A stretch of DNA of 64,000 nucleotides from Neptuniibacter caesariensis (GTDB lineage Bacteria; Pseudomonadota; Gammaproteobacteria; Pseudomonadales; Balneatricaceae): NCBI RefSeq assembly GCF_000153345.1, contig NZ_CH724125.1, positions 528,871 through 592,870 on the forward strand, read 5' to 3'. The number at the start of each line of letters is the position of its first letter. Position 1 is the stretch's first letter. Both the position numbers and the translations under genes were made by a program. A model generated the notes under the pieces. That model saw nothing but the letters and a program-made list of their open reading frames with translations, was not told where the DNA came from and did not search any database. Below are positions 36,518-46,319 of this stretch, in pieces.

Positions 36518-38173
36518 TCAGCCTTCAGACTGATTTGCTATCTGATAAATTCTTTCTATAACAGCACGTAAGCCATTTCCTCGAGATGGGCTCAAGTGCT
36601 GTTGAAGTTCTAACTGGTTGAAGATCATATCAATATCGACACGGTTAATCTCGGCCGAATTCTTATTATTGAAAATAGACAGTACAACCGCAATCAGGCC
36701 TCGGATAATACGAGCCTCGGAATCAGCCTGGAATTGATATTTCCCATCCTTATCGATCTGGGCAGTTAACCAGGTCTGGCTTTCGCAACCAGGCACCAAA
36801 TTGGATTCTGACTTTGCTGAATCATCCAGGCCGCTATGATCTTTTCCATAGAGCATTATCTGTCGATACCGCGCATTCCAGCCTTTCTGCTTCAACAGCT
36901 CTTGCACTAAGCCAGTTTTATCCTGATGAATGGCCGCTTTCACTGGGATAGATATAGGACTGATTAACTGCTCCAGAGCGGTCGCAAACTGACCGACCTC
37001 ATCAAGTGTATTGTAAAAAGCAAAAGATGCGCGAGATGTTCCATTAAGGCCTAATGCGTGCATCAGAGGCATAGCACAGTGATGACCTGTTCGTATGGCG
37101 ATTCCCTGTTTATCAAGCAGTAAGCCAATATCCTGTTGATGGAATTGCTCAATAGTGAACGACAGTAAGCTGACATGTTTCTCAGGGCAACCGATTCGTC
37201 TGAACCCTTTTAATGAAGAACAGGCATCTAAGGCTGAATCGAAAAGCGCCTTTTCATGTTGGCTGATCAGGTCGAAAGGCTGTTTTATTAGCCATCTAAC
37301 CGCTTCAGCTAAGCCTAGTGCCCCTGCAATATTCGGCGTACCGGCTTCAAATTTAAAAGGCAAGCGGTTAAATGTTGTACCAGAGAAGCTCACTTTTTCG
37401 ATCATCTCGCCACCTGCTTGCCAGGGTGGCATCGATTCAAGAAGTGACTCCTTTCCATAAAGAACGCCTATTCCCGTAGGGGCATAAATCTTATGGCCGG
37501 AGAATACGTAAAAATCTGCATCCAGCTCCTGAACATCAACCTGAAAGTGTGGCAAGGCCTGCGCGCCATCAATAAGAACCTTTGCGCCAAAATCATGAGC
37601 CTGGCTTATCATTTGTTTGACTGGATTAATGGTGCCAAGCGCGTTGGATACATGGGTGATCGCGACCAGTTTAGTCCGTTCATTTAACAGTTGCTTAAAC
37701 ACAGCCTGATCGAGCTCACCGTTTTCCTGAACGGGGATCACCTTGATAACCGCACCGCTTCTTTCAGCAAGTAATTGCCATGGAACGATATTAGCGTGGT
37801 GCTCTTGTTCTGAAACAATGATCTGATCACCAGGCTGGAAGCTCTGCCCAAAGCTATTGGCAACCAGGTTGATTGCTTCAGTCGTACCGCGGGTCCATAT
37901 GATCTGCTTAGGCGACGGGGCATTAAGGTAGTCCGCTATGGTCTGCCGAGCCTGTTCAAAGCGAGAGGTGGCAATTGCACTCAGTGCGTGGCTGGCTCTA
38001 TGGACATTAGCGTTCGCAGAACGGTAATAATCCTCAACCGTTGCAATGACTGTGTTGGGTTTTTGCGTCGTTGCTGCATTATCGAAGTAGATTAACGGCT
38101 TGTCATCGACAAGTTGGTTAAGCAGAGGGAATTCACGCCGAATACCCTCTATAAAGTTATCTTGCGGTGCCAT
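36518..38173 (-). CDS. csdA: Cysteine desulfurase fused to SufE-like sulfur acceptor (CsdA-CsdE fusion)
   Basis: A two-domain protein of 551 residues. Residues 1 to about 400 are a SufS/CsdA-type PLP cysteine desulfurase (YFDNAATTQKPNTVIATVED, GTTEAINLVANSFG, PLP lysine in FSGHKIYAPTG, catalytic cysteine in RTGHHCAMP). Residues from about 410 form a SufE/CsdE domain (LKQKGWNARYRQIMLYGK) with the sulfur-accepting cysteine in LVPGCESQTWL. In E. coli these are separate genes, csdA and csdE; here persulfide transfer would be intramolecular. I chose the ATG at 38173 over a TTG two codons earlier. It overlaps or abuts the DUF2069 gene and belongs to the same operon. Confidence 0.93.
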   Translation of the reverse strand: MAPQDNFIEGIRREFPLLNQLVDDKPLIYFDNAATTQKPNTVIATVEDYYRSANANVHRASHALSAIATSRFEQARQTIADYLNAPSPKQIIWTRGTTEAINLVANSFGQSFQPGDQIIVSEQEHHANIVPWQLLAERSGAVIKVIPVQENGELDQAVFKQLLNERTKLVAITHVSNALGTINPVKQMISQAHDFGAKVLIDGAQALPHFQVDVQELDADFYVFSGHKIYAPTGIGVLYGKESLLESMPPWQAGGEMIEKVSFSGTTFNRLPFKFEAGTPNIAGALGLAEAVRWLIKQPFDLISQHEKALFDSALDACSSLKGFRRIGCPEKHVSLLSFTIEQFHQQDIGLLLDKQGIAIRTGHHCAMPLMHALGLNGTSRASFAFYNTLDEVGQFATALEQLISPISIPVKAAIHQDKTGLVQELLKQKGWNARYRQIMLYGKDHSGLDDSAKSESNLVPGCESQTWLTAQIDKDGKYQFQADSEARIIRGLIAVVLSIFNNKNSAEINRVDIDMIFNQLELQQHLSPSRGNGLRAVIERIYQIANQSEG

Positions 38174-38175
38174 TT

Positions 38176-38616
38176 TCAATCTTGCTTTGCATTCTCAGGT
38201 GTACTGCTCTCCTGAGAGGCCCAGTGGGCAAGTTGTTTATTGTAGCGAGCACGCCAGCGGGTATACATCATCGCACTAACAAACAGAGTGCTGACTAGAA
38301 GTGTATAACCTAGCCCGTATAGCTGAGTATTAGGATTGGAGGCGGCTAAAACTGCGCCGATGAAGAGCAGGAGTAGTACAAAGCATAACCAGGCATGCCC
38401 ACGGGGGCTGCCTTTAATGATCACATGTGCGAAGGCTAGCAAAGGCGCAAGATGAAGAAGCCAGATTACCCAAGGGTTGGCCGTTGGAGCAGGTATCAAA
38501 AACAGGTGCCAGAGTGTGAACCAGAGAATTAAACCAATGTAGCTGGAAACGCATACAATCCGGCTAATACGCGATTTGGTTTTATAATCATGATCATCAG
38601 GGATATAGGCTTTCAA
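38176..38616 (-). CDS. DUF2069 membrane protein
   Basis: 146 residues with four hydrophobic segments and charged ends; the loop IIKGSPRGHAWLCFVLLLLF is typical of DUF2069. It lies 20 bp behind wrbA, an order (arsC-wrbA-DUF2069) kept in many Pseudomonas-like genomes. Function unknown. Confidence 0.9.
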   Translation of the reverse strand: MKAYIPDDHDYKTKSRISRIVCVSSYIGLILWFTLWHLFLIPAPTANPWVIWLLHLAPLLAFAHVIIKGSPRGHAWLCFVLLLLFIGAVLAASNPNTQLYGLGYTLLVSTLFVSAMMYTRWRARYNKQLAHWASQESSTPENAKQD

Positions 38617-38636
38617 GGTTATTTCTCGATTTATAG

Positions 38637-39227
<591 letters not shown>

Positions 39228-39578
39228 TTACAGGATTTCCAGAACTGACTCAGGTGGGCGACCAATACGAGCCTGACCGTTTGCAATAACAATCGGACGC
39301 TCGATCAGTTTTGGTACAGAGGTCATTACTTGAATAATCTGATCGTCAGACAGTGATTGATCATCGAGACCGTTTTCTTTGAATTCCGCTTCTTTTTTAC
39401 GCAGAAGGTCACGTGCACTAATACCAAGTTGAGACAGTACCAGTTTCAGCTCTTCTGCTGAGGGTGCATCTTCCAAATATTTTCGAACCGATGGCTGAAC
39501 ACCATTTTCTTCCAGCAGAGCCAGAGTCTGGCGAGACTTTGAACAGCGTGGGTTGTGATAGATAATGACTTCACTCAT
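39228..39578 (-). CDS. arsC: ArsC family arsenate reductase (glutaredoxin-dependent)
   Basis: 116 residues of the thioredoxin-fold ArsC family. The catalytic cysteine is C12 in YHNPRCSKSRQTL and the family arginines lie in VPKLIERPIVIANGQARIGRPPE. It reduces arsenate to arsenite with glutathione and glutaredoxin. No arsenite exporter or arsR lies nearby, so it may be the housekeeping relative (YffB/ArsC-like) rather than part of a resistance operon. First gene of the six-gene run. Confidence 0.93.
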   Translation of the reverse strand: MSEVIIYHNPRCSKSRQTLALLEENGVQPSVRKYLEDAPSAEELKLVLSQLGISARDLLRKKEAEFKENGLDDQSLSDDQIIQVMTSVPKLIERPIVIANGQARIGRPPESVLEIL

Positions 39579-39724
39579 TGTGCTATACCGTACTATTAGA
39601 TCATCAAAAAAATGATGTCAGGATTTCAATGTTGGGTTATGTTGCGACATTGTATACACCTGATCCGGATATTTCATGAGAATATGGTCGGTTTATCATT
39701 AAGTTGTCATTCTGCAGGGATTAT

Positions 39725-40987
39725 ATGAACGAGTTACTCAATCATCGCTTTGTTCTTTTTATACGCTATCTGTTCAGACAGTTTCTAAAGAATCAGGGGA
39801 TACTGAATGCTGCAGCTTTGACCTACACAACCTTGTTTGCTGTTGTTCCCTTAATGACCGTTTCCTATGCGATGTTAGCTGCAGTCCCGTCGTTTCAGGG
39901 GGTTGGGCAGGAGTTACAAGGTTGGGTTTTTGATAATTTTGTCCCTGCGACTGGCCAGGTTGTTCAGGATTATCTGAATGAATTTTCATCGCAAGCACGT
40001 AAATTGACGGCGGTCGGTGTTGCGCTTTTAGCGGTCACTTCGATCATGATGATGAAAAACATTGAGGCTGCTTTTAATCGCATTTGGCGGGTCACTGAAC
40101 CACGTAAAGGGCTTTCAAGTTTCTTGCTTTATTGGGCAATTCTTAGTCTCGGTCCGATCTTGATAGGCCTGGGATTGGTGCTTACTTCTTACATCGCATC
40201 TTTACCTTTCATAAACGAGGCCACTGAAGTGGTTGGACGAGCTCGTTTGCTGAGTTTACTGCCCACTATCTTATCAGCAGCTGCTTTTACACTTATGTAT
40301 ATTGCCGTCCCGAATTGCAGAGTACCATTTAAAAGTGCGTTGTTAGGCGGTGTCGTTGTGGCGCTTCTATTTGAAACTGCGAAACGAAGTTTTACTGCTT
40401 TTGTTACCCAGTTTCCATCCTATGAATTGATCTATGGCGCATTTGCGGCGGTTCCCTTGTTCCTGTTATGGATCTTTATTAGTTGGGTCATCATCTTAAT
40501 GGGAGCCGAATTAACACGGACAATGGCAGTATATAGGCCTATGGATCGCTCGGCTGATGTACCTCATCTATATACAGTTTTGGCGGTTATTTATCGGCTT
40601 TGGCAGGGGCAGAAAGCCGGGGAGTCATTGTCTGACAGATTGCTATTGAAAGAGGTTGAAACACTCGATCAAGGGCGCTGGGATAGTTATCACGTTTTGC
40701 TGATGGAAGGTGGGATCATTAAGCGTACGGATCAGGGTGAATACCTGTTATGTCGTGATTTAGGTGAATTATCCTTACTTCAGCTAAACGACTTACTTCC
40801 CTGGCCAACGCCTAAACCGAGCAAAATAAGAACGCTTACTTCCTGGGAAAACAGCTTTAATAATATGCTTAGCCAATTAGCTGATTTTGAAGAGAAAGTC
40901 ATCGGTATAAAATTGGAAGAATTATTCCAGAATGAACAGTTGGATAGTAAGCAACAAGCTGAGATAAATGGTGGGGTAGTGAAGTGA
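39725..40987 (+). CDS. YihY/BrkB family inner-membrane protein
   Basis: About 420 residues with six membrane segments in the first 280 (LNAAALTYTTLFAVVPLMTV; IYGAFAAVPLFLLWIFISWV; MGAELTRTMAVYRPM) and a soluble C-terminal domain. The family was once annotated as ribonuclease BN by mistake; its function is unsettled. I chose the ATG at 39725 (MNELLNHRF) with AGGG about 7 bases upstream instead of an earlier TTG. Its stop overlaps the GTG start of the acylphosphatase gene. Confidence 0.92.
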   Translation: MNELLNHRFVLFIRYLFRQFLKNQGILNAAALTYTTLFAVVPLMTVSYAMLAAVPSFQGVGQELQGWVFDNFVPATGQVVQDYLNEFSSQARKLTAVGVALLAVTSIMMMKNIEAAFNRIWRVTEPRKGLSSFLLYWAILSLGPILIGLGLVLTSYIASLPFINEATEVVGRARLLSLLPTILSAAAFTLMYIAVPNCRVPFKSALLGGVVVALLFETAKRSFTAFVTQFPSYELIYGAFAAVPLFLLWIFISWVIILMGAELTRTMAVYRPMDRSADVPHLYTVLAVIYRLWQGQKAGESLSDRLLLKEVETLDQGRWDSYHVLLMEGGIIKRTDQGEYLLCRDLGELSLLQLNDLLPWPTPKPSKIRTLTSWENSFNNMLSQLADFEEKVIGIKLEELFQNEQLDSKQQAEINGGVVK

Positions 40988-41259
40988 CAGAAATCTCTAT
41001 GCATGCATTTGTGAGCGGCAGGGTACAAGGAGTTTGGTTTCGGCAATCGACTAAAGATACTGGGCAAAGCCTGGGTCTAAAAGGTTGGGTTAGAAACCTA
41101 TCTGACGGTCGGGTTGAAGTTCAGGCGTCGGGAGAAGACAAAGCGGTAAGGCAGTTAGAAGCCTGGTTGGGGCAAGGCCCAGAGCTTGCGAATGTTGCTG
41201 AAGTTGAATGCACCTATGCAGAAGCAATGGATTTACCCTTTCCGTTTGAAGTCCGATAA
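40984..41259 (+). CDS. acyP: Acylphosphatase
   Basis: 91 residues. The signature VSGRVQGVWFRQST holds the phosphate-binding arginine, and GWVRNLSDGRVEVQASG the conserved asparagine. It hydrolyses acyl phosphates such as carbamoyl or acetyl phosphate. The start is a GTG overlapping the previous stop (GTGA), indicating translational coupling; an ATG five codons later (MHAFVSG) is an alternative. Confidence 0.94.
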   Translation: MTEISMHAFVSGRVQGVWFRQSTKDTGQSLGLKGWVRNLSDGRVEVQASGEDKAVRQLEAWLGQGPELANVAEVECTYAEAMDLPFPFEVR

Positions 41260-41299
41260 ACCGTATCTATTCTGTATTCGTGGAGTATAGGAGTTAGGG

Positions 41300-42331
41300 A
41301 TGTTTGCCAAGTTAAAGTCGTTCTTTGGTTTTACAAAAAAAACCAATGATGAAATTGCTCTGAGTAAGGTCGATCGGTCAGTTAGTCAGGTCGCTACTAA
41401 CGAAGCATCGCAGACTCAGGAATATGGACATCAGTCTTTGGAGCATGCCAGAGAACTGAGTTTGTCATTTGTTAGTAGTTTATTGGGTGTTCGTGCGGTT
41501 GAAACAGAGCAATCAAAAGCTCAGGAGGATCTTTTAAGAGAAGCGCTGGATGCAGAAATAACGGGTCTAAGTGAGAGGTCTATCCCTAAACTATCGAAAA
41601 GTGCTTTATCGCTGGTCTCGGATCTGACGTCTTACGATACACCGCAAAGCAAGATTCTCACCGCGATTAATGAAGATCCTGCCTTAGCAGGCAAAGTTAT
41701 TTCTATTGCCAACTCTCCGCTTTATATCGCCTCTGATACTGAAATTAAAGACTTAGATCACGCTGTGACCATGATTGGCCTGGTTAGGCTAAAAGAGGTT
41801 GTTCTTAAGTCCATCATGGCGGATAAGTTTGAACTTAATAGTTACTATTTTGAGACCTTTGGGAAAGCGTTATGGGAGCACTCATCTGAAGTGGCAGGGA
41901 ATGCTAAGAAGATCGCCGAGCAATCGGGTTTAAATGGTAATCAAGCTTACTTCATTGGCTTAATTCATGATCTGGGTAAGCTGATTATCTTTAAGAAATT
42001 GGTTGAGCTTCATTCTGAAGAAGGGAGCGAACCCCATCCTCAAGTATTCAGTAATTTGCTAAGTGATTATTCGGCTGCGTTAACGCGTCGTGCCTGTGAG
42101 GTCTGGGAGCTCCCAATAGATTGGTATCAGCCTATTCTGGAATTTCAAATGGCAGAGCCAGGTGATCTTAAGCAGCCCGAATCGGTTGCGCTTTTCTTAG
42201 CTAATCTTTTTGCAGAAATTAATGCGCTATTTGCGGCAGGTGAGATTACCGAGTTTGAGCTGATCTGGAAGTTGCAGGAAGTAGGTTCGAGTATTGAAGA
42301 GTTCAGGGAACTCTACCCTGAGACAAATTAA
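41300..42331 (+). CDS. HDOD domain protein
   Basis: 343 residues. After a variable polar N-terminus (1-95), an HDOD domain runs from about 100 to 300: LSKSALSLVSDLTSYDTPQS, DPALAGKVISIANSPLY, ALWEHSSEVAGNAKKIAEQS, and FIGLIHDLGKLIIFKKL. HDOD proteins act in signalling and regulatory networks, often with two-component systems, and mostly lack phosphodiesterase activity. GGAGTTAGGG precedes the start. It ends at a bidirectional terminator facing proS. Confidence 0.92.
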   Translation: MFAKLKSFFGFTKKTNDEIALSKVDRSVSQVATNEASQTQEYGHQSLEHARELSLSFVSSLLGVRAVETEQSKAQEDLLREALDAEITGLSERSIPKLSKSALSLVSDLTSYDTPQSKILTAINEDPALAGKVISIANSPLYIASDTEIKDLDHAVTMIGLVRLKEVVLKSIMADKFELNSYYFETFGKALWEHSSEVAGNAKKIAEQSGLNGNQAYFIGLIHDLGKLIIFKKLVELHSEEGSEPHPQVFSNLLSDYSAALTRRACEVWELPIDWYQPILEFQMAEPGDLKQPESVALFLANLFAEINALFAAGEITEFELIWKLQEVGSSIEEFRELYPETN

Positions 42332-42336
42332 AGGAT

Positions 42337-42365
42337 AAAAAAACGGGCCATGAGGCCCGTTTTTT
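42337..42365. terminator. Bidirectional terminator between the HDOD gene and proS
   Basis: ACGGGCC (42343-42349), loop ATGA and GGCCCGT (42354-42360) with A and T runs on both sides, giving U tracts in both directions. Confidence 0.95.
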
Positions 42366-42380
42366 ACTTTAATGTGTCGT

Positions 42381-44105
42381 TTAGAGATTGATACGTTCAG
42401 CCAGAAGTGGCAAAACCTCATCAATTTGGACATCCTGTTTTTCGTCGTCACGGCGGCCTTTATATTCCAGCGTGCCGGCTTCGTTACCGCGTGGTGAGAT
42501 AACCACACGATGTGGAATGCCCATAAGGTCCATATCAGCAAATTTAACGCCCGGGCTGGTTTTCTTATCACGATCATCAACGATAACGTCGTATCCAGCT
42601 TGCTGTAGTTCCTGGTAAAGGCGGTCGGTTAGCTCTTTAACTTCAGCTGATTTGTCGTACTGAAGTGGAATCAGTGCGATATGGAAGGGGGCGATCGCTT
42701 CAGGCCAGATAATGCCGCCATCGTCATGGTTCTGCTCGATAGCAGCAGCAATGACACGAGTAACACCGATACCATAACAGCCCATGTTCATCACAACGGA
42801 CTTGCCATTCTGATCAAGTACTTCAGCTTTCAAAGCCTCGGAGTATTTCTGGCCAAGCTGGAAAATATGACCCACTTCAATACCGCGTTTGATCTCTAGG
42901 GTGCCTTCACCGCATGGGCTTGGATCGCCTTCAACAACATTGCGGATATCAGCGACTTCAGGTAGCGCTACGTCACGCTCCCAGTTGATACCAAAGAAGT
43001 GTTTGCCATCGATGTTGGCGCCTGCACCGAAGTCAGATGTTTTTGCTACCGTGCGGTCGGCGATTACAGGAATATTAAGACCGACAGGTCCAAGTGATCC
43101 TGGTCCTGCACCAATTAAATCGCGAATCTGTTCTTCGGTAGCAAATTCAAGCGGCTCAGCAACCTGTGTAAGTTTCTCAGCCTTGATTTCGTTTAATTCG
43201 TGATCACCGCGCACTAATAGGGCAACGAACTCTGCTTCGCTATCTTCTGCTGCTTTTACGATCAGTGTTTTGATCGTTTTTTCAATCGGCAGACTGAATT
43301 GAGCGACAAGCTCATCGATTGTTTTTGCATCCGGCGTATCGACTGTCGTCATTTCAACCGTTGGGGCAGCCAGATCACCTTCAGGGGCCATAGCTTCTGC
43401 CAATTCAACATTGGCCGCATAATCGCTTACATTGGAGAATGCGATGTCATCTTCACCTGAATCTGCCAGTACGTGGAACTCGTGAGAAGTTGCTCCACCG
43501 ATAGAGCCGGTATCTGCCAGAACAGGGCGGAAGTCCAGACCCAGTCGAGTAAAGATATTGGTGTATGTCTGATGCATTACATCATAGGTTTCCTGCAGGG
43601 AATCCTGACCGACATGGAAAGAGTATGCGTCTTTCATAATAAATTCACGCGAGCGCATTACGCCAAATCTTGGGCGAATCTCATCACGGAATTTAGTCTG
43701 AATCTGGTAAAAGTTAGCAGGAAGCTGCTTATAGCTCTTGATTTCACGACGAATAAGGTCAGTGATAACCTCTTCATGTGTAGGTCCGACACAGAATTCG
43801 CGATTGTGACGGTCATTTACACGAAGAAGTTCAGGTCCGTATTGCTCCCAGCGGCCAGATTCTTCCCATAGTTCGGCTGGCTGAACTGCTGGCATTAGTA
43901 CTTCCATAGCGCCGGACTTGTCCATCTCTTCACGAACAATGCGTTCAACTTTGCGCAAAGTACGAAGACCTAAGGGTAGCCAGTTATATAATCCTGAAGC
44001 GACTTTTCGGATCAGGCCTGCACGAAGCATCAGCTGGTGGCTAATGACCTCTGCGTCAGAAGGTGTTTCCTTCACTGTGGAGATTAAATACTGGCTAGTG
44101 CGCAT
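42381..44105 (-). CDS. proS: Prolyl-tRNA synthetase
   Basis: Class II aminoacyl-tRNA synthetase of about 574 residues, the bacterial form with an inserted editing domain (about 225-400) that clears Ala-tRNA(Pro). Class II motif 1 lies in [17 protein letters not shown], motif 2 in [20 protein letters not shown], and motif 3 in [20 protein letters not shown]. The C-terminal anticodon-binding domain ends with [14 protein letters not shown] chose the ATG at 44105 (MRTSQYLI), the usual start, rather than one nine codons earlier. Confidence 0.97.
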   Translation of the reverse strand: MRTSQYLISTVKETPSDAEVISHQLMLRAGLIRKVASGLYNWLPLGLRTLRKVERIVREEMDKSGAMEVLMPAVQPAELWEESGRWEQYGPELLRVNDRHNREFCVGPTHEEVITDLIRREIKSYKQLPANFYQIQTKFRDEIRPRFGVMRSREFIMKDAYSFHVGQDSLQETYDVMHQTYTNIFTRLGLDFRPVLADTGSIGGATSHEFHVLADSGEDDIAFSNVSDYAANVELAEAMAPEGDLAAPTVEMTTVDTPDAKTIDELVAQFSLPIEKTIKTLIVKAAEDSEAEFVALLVRGDHELNEIKAEKLTQVAEPLEFATEEQIRDLIGAGPGSLGPVGLNIPVIADRTVAKTSDFGAGANIDGKHFFGINWERDVALPEVADIRNVVEGDPSPCGEGTLEIKRGIEVGHIFQLGQKYSEALKAEVLDQNGKSVVMNMGCYGIGVTRVIAAAIEQNHDDGGIIWPEAIAPFHIALIPLQYDKSAEVKELTDRLYQELQQAGYDVIVDDRDKKTSPGVKFADMDLMGIPHRVVISPRGNEAGTLEYKGRRDDEKQDVQIDEVLPLLAERINL

Positions 44106-44180
44106 ACTTTTACTCAATTCATTAATTAACACATATTAGAACCGCCACATTGTAGGGGGCGGACAGGTACCTGCCAAGTA

Positions 44181-45017
44181 TTAACTGGCGTTTTTTACCG
44201 TAACTTCTCTCTGCGGGAAAGGTATCTCAACATCAGCATTCTGGAGTGACTGAAATACAGCAAGGTTTACCTGATATTGCAGCTCGAAATATTTCTCAGT
44301 AGGTACCCAGTAGCGGTAAGCGATGTTTACCGATGAGTCAGCAAAGGCCTCAATCCCCACCTGTGGGGAAGGGGATGAAGGTATTTCTGAGAAAGTGCTG
44401 AGGCATGAACGGATAAGCTCAATAGCTTTGCCAGGATCTTCTGCGTAACTGATTCCTACAGATGCTTCGACTACTTTGTATTCAAATGAATTGGTAATCA
44501 CCTCTCCAACAATGTGCTTGTTGGGGATTGTGATCATCTCTCCATCCTCTGTTGAAAGTACTGTGTAAGCGAGTTTAATCTCTTTAACTATCCCGCTTAT
44601 CTCATTGATACATATGGTGTTTCCAACTACAAATGGACGAGTAAGGATAATCGTAAATCCTGCTCCATAGTTAGAAAATACGCCCTGTAATGCCAGTCCT
44701 GCACTTAACGAAATAGCACCGATTGCCGCGACAAAAGGGGCAACGCTGATGCCAAACTTTCCGAGGCAGACAACGATGATCATCGCAATAACGAGGAGCT
44801 TGACGGTGCTGGCGATAAAGAGGCTCAGCGTGACATCAACGGTATGTTTTTCACAAATCCGTAATGCAATTTTGGCTAGCCAGCGGGCGATAATAAGGCC
44901 GATCAAAAATATAATGATCGCGCCTATCACCTGAAAGCTGTAATTAACGAAGAAATCGATGATTGTATTAGTTAAACGAGTGATTGTTTCAAGCTCGTTT
45001 TTGATCTCTTGTTCCAT
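44181..45017 (-). CDS. MscS family small-conductance mechanosensitive channel
   Basis: 278 residues with three N-terminal membrane segments and the pore-lining TM3 rich in Gly/Ala (AIGAISLSAGLALQGVFSNY) followed by GAGFTIILTRPFVVGNTI, then the MscS beta domain (IPNKHIVGEVITNSFEY). It opens on membrane tension and relieves hypo-osmotic shock. Length and layout match E. coli MscS. Lies downstream of the DUF523 gene's position but both are independently spaced. Confidence 0.95.
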   Translation of the reverse strand: MEQEIKNELETITRLTNTIIDFFVNYSFQVIGAIIIFLIGLIIARWLAKIALRICEKHTVDVTLSLFIASTVKLLVIAMIIVVCLGKFGISVAPFVAAIGAISLSAGLALQGVFSNYGAGFTIILTRPFVVGNTICINEISGIVKEIKLAYTVLSTEDGEMITIPNKHIVGEVITNSFEYKVVEASVGISYAEDPGKAIELIRSCLSTFSEIPSSPSPQVGIEAFADSSVNIAYRYWVPTEKYFELQYQVNLAVFQSLQNADVEIPFPQREVTVKNAS

Positions 45018-45041
45018 CTTTGATTCACAATGACTTAATGA

Positions 45042-45521
45042 TTAAGCAGGTATCTTTTCAGAATCTTCTATGAATGCAAACAGATCATCTAATTCTTTTT
45101 CACTAAATACCGGGATGCCATTACGAATTAATTCGGCAGCAGCCACACCGGAGCCTTCAATTAGCGTGTTTGTAAAATTGCCGTCGTAGATTCGTTTGTT
45201 TCCGCATGATGGGCTTTTGGCCTTCATTAATGCGCAGGCAACGTTCTCTCGTCTCGCCATTTCGAGCGCTTTCTCAGCACCGGTGAGAAATTCGGGAGTA
45301 ACATCATTTCCATCACGGGTTGTTATAAAAATTGGAAACTTACACTGAGTTTCAGCGGGGGGTCTGGGTGTAGGTAAGCCGCCGGCGATTTCCGGGCAGA
45401 TTGTGACCAGGCGTCCTTCCTGCTTCCAGCGTTGAATAATGGGATGCTTGATAAGGTGGTTTCCGCCGTCATAACGGACGTTATCGCCAAGCATGCACGC
45501 GCTGACAAGTATTTTCTTCAT
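45042..45521 (-). CDS. DUF523 protein (YbbK-like)
   Basis: 159 residues of the DUF523 family: ILVSACMLGDNVRYDGGNHL, CPEIAGGLPTPRPPAETQ, and the C-terminal cysteine in LMKAKSPSCGNKRIYDG. The three conserved cysteines suggest metal or Fe-S binding; related domains appear in tRNA and desulfidase-like enzymes. Function is unknown. It precedes the MscS gene by 24 bp on the same strand. Confidence 0.9.
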   Translation of the reverse strand: MKKILVSACMLGDNVRYDGGNHLIKHPIIQRWKQEGRLVTICPEIAGGLPTPRPPAETQCKFPIFITTRDGNDVTPEFLTGAEKALEMARRENVACALMKAKSPSCGNKRIYDGNFTNTLIEGSGVAAAELIRNGIPVFSEKELDDLFAFIEDSEKIPA

Positions 45522-45635
45522 GATGTGCCACTAATTTATTGTTTTTATATTTATGCGCGCACATTCTACTCATAGAAAATCAGATGGCAATCGACCAAGG
45601 TCGCAATTTGCCGAGTATCTATTGATCAATATCAC

Positions 45636-45668
45636 AAAAAAGGCACTGCCGTATGACAGTGCCTTATT
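45636..45668 (-). terminator. Terminator of the MaoC-type hydratase gene
   Basis: AAGGCACTG (45640-45648) and CAGTGCCTT (45657-45665) form a 9-bp stem; the minus-strand transcript ends with a run of six T. It lies about 25 bp past the hydratase stop. Confidence 0.9.
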
Positions 45669-45690
45669 TTATCAAGCTCAGATAGTGATC

Positions 45691-46119
45691 TTAGCCGCGT
45701 TTATCAACCATGAAAGTAGCTGAACCGGTAGCAACCAGTTTTTCGCCTACAGTTACATCTGTTTTGCATTTTACGCGACCGCGACGCTGATCAATCTCTT
45801 CAACAGTGACTGTAGCTTTGGCAGTATCACCAATAAATACAGGTGCACGAAATTTAATTTGCTGATCAATATAGATTGCACCAGGCCCTGGAAGCTTCGT
45901 GCCCGCAACGGTTGAGATAAGTGCAGCGCTAAACATGCCATGAACAATTCTTTTCTCGAATTGAGTTGTTTTAGCGTAGTCGTCATTGATGTGAACTGGG
46001 TTAGTGTCACCAGAAACACCTGCAAAAAGGCAAACATCTGCATCAGTGATGGTTTTCGCGAAACTGTCACTCATGCCAATTTCTAGATCTTCGAGGTAGT
46101 AACCGTGTAGCTCTTGCAT
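45691..46119 (-). CDS. MaoC-type (R)-specific enoyl-CoA hydratase
   Basis: 142 residues with a hot-dog fold. The hydratase-2 signature is visible as ITDADVCLFAGVSGDTNPVH followed by KRIVHGMFSAALISTVAGTK (catalytic Asp and His). It converts trans-2-enoyl-CoA and (R)-3-hydroxyacyl-CoA, PhaJ-like, linking beta-oxidation to polyester or lipid synthesis. It is divergent from fabV, another enoyl-thioester enzyme, 200 bp away; a shared lipid role is plausible but not shown. Confidence 0.9.
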   Translation of the reverse strand: MQELHGYYLEDLEIGMSDSFAKTITDADVCLFAGVSGDTNPVHINDDYAKTTQFEKRIVHGMFSAALISTVAGTKLPGPGAIYIDQQIKFRAPVFIGDTAKATVTVEEIDQRRGRVKCKTDVTVGEKLVATGSATFMVDKRG

Positions 46120-46319
46120 CTCGCATATTCCCGAATGTTTTGGATGAAAGAATCATATATGAAAAGAGTGACAAATTGTTAAAGATAAGCGGGTTAGAAA
46201 CAATTCGTAAGAATTCATTTGTTGGTTAGTTGTATCGAATAATCCCAACTGTAAAATCAGGCATATTTCCTGTATGGTACAGGGCTAATTTTTTCTTAGG
46301 ATTTGAGACCCGTTTAACC

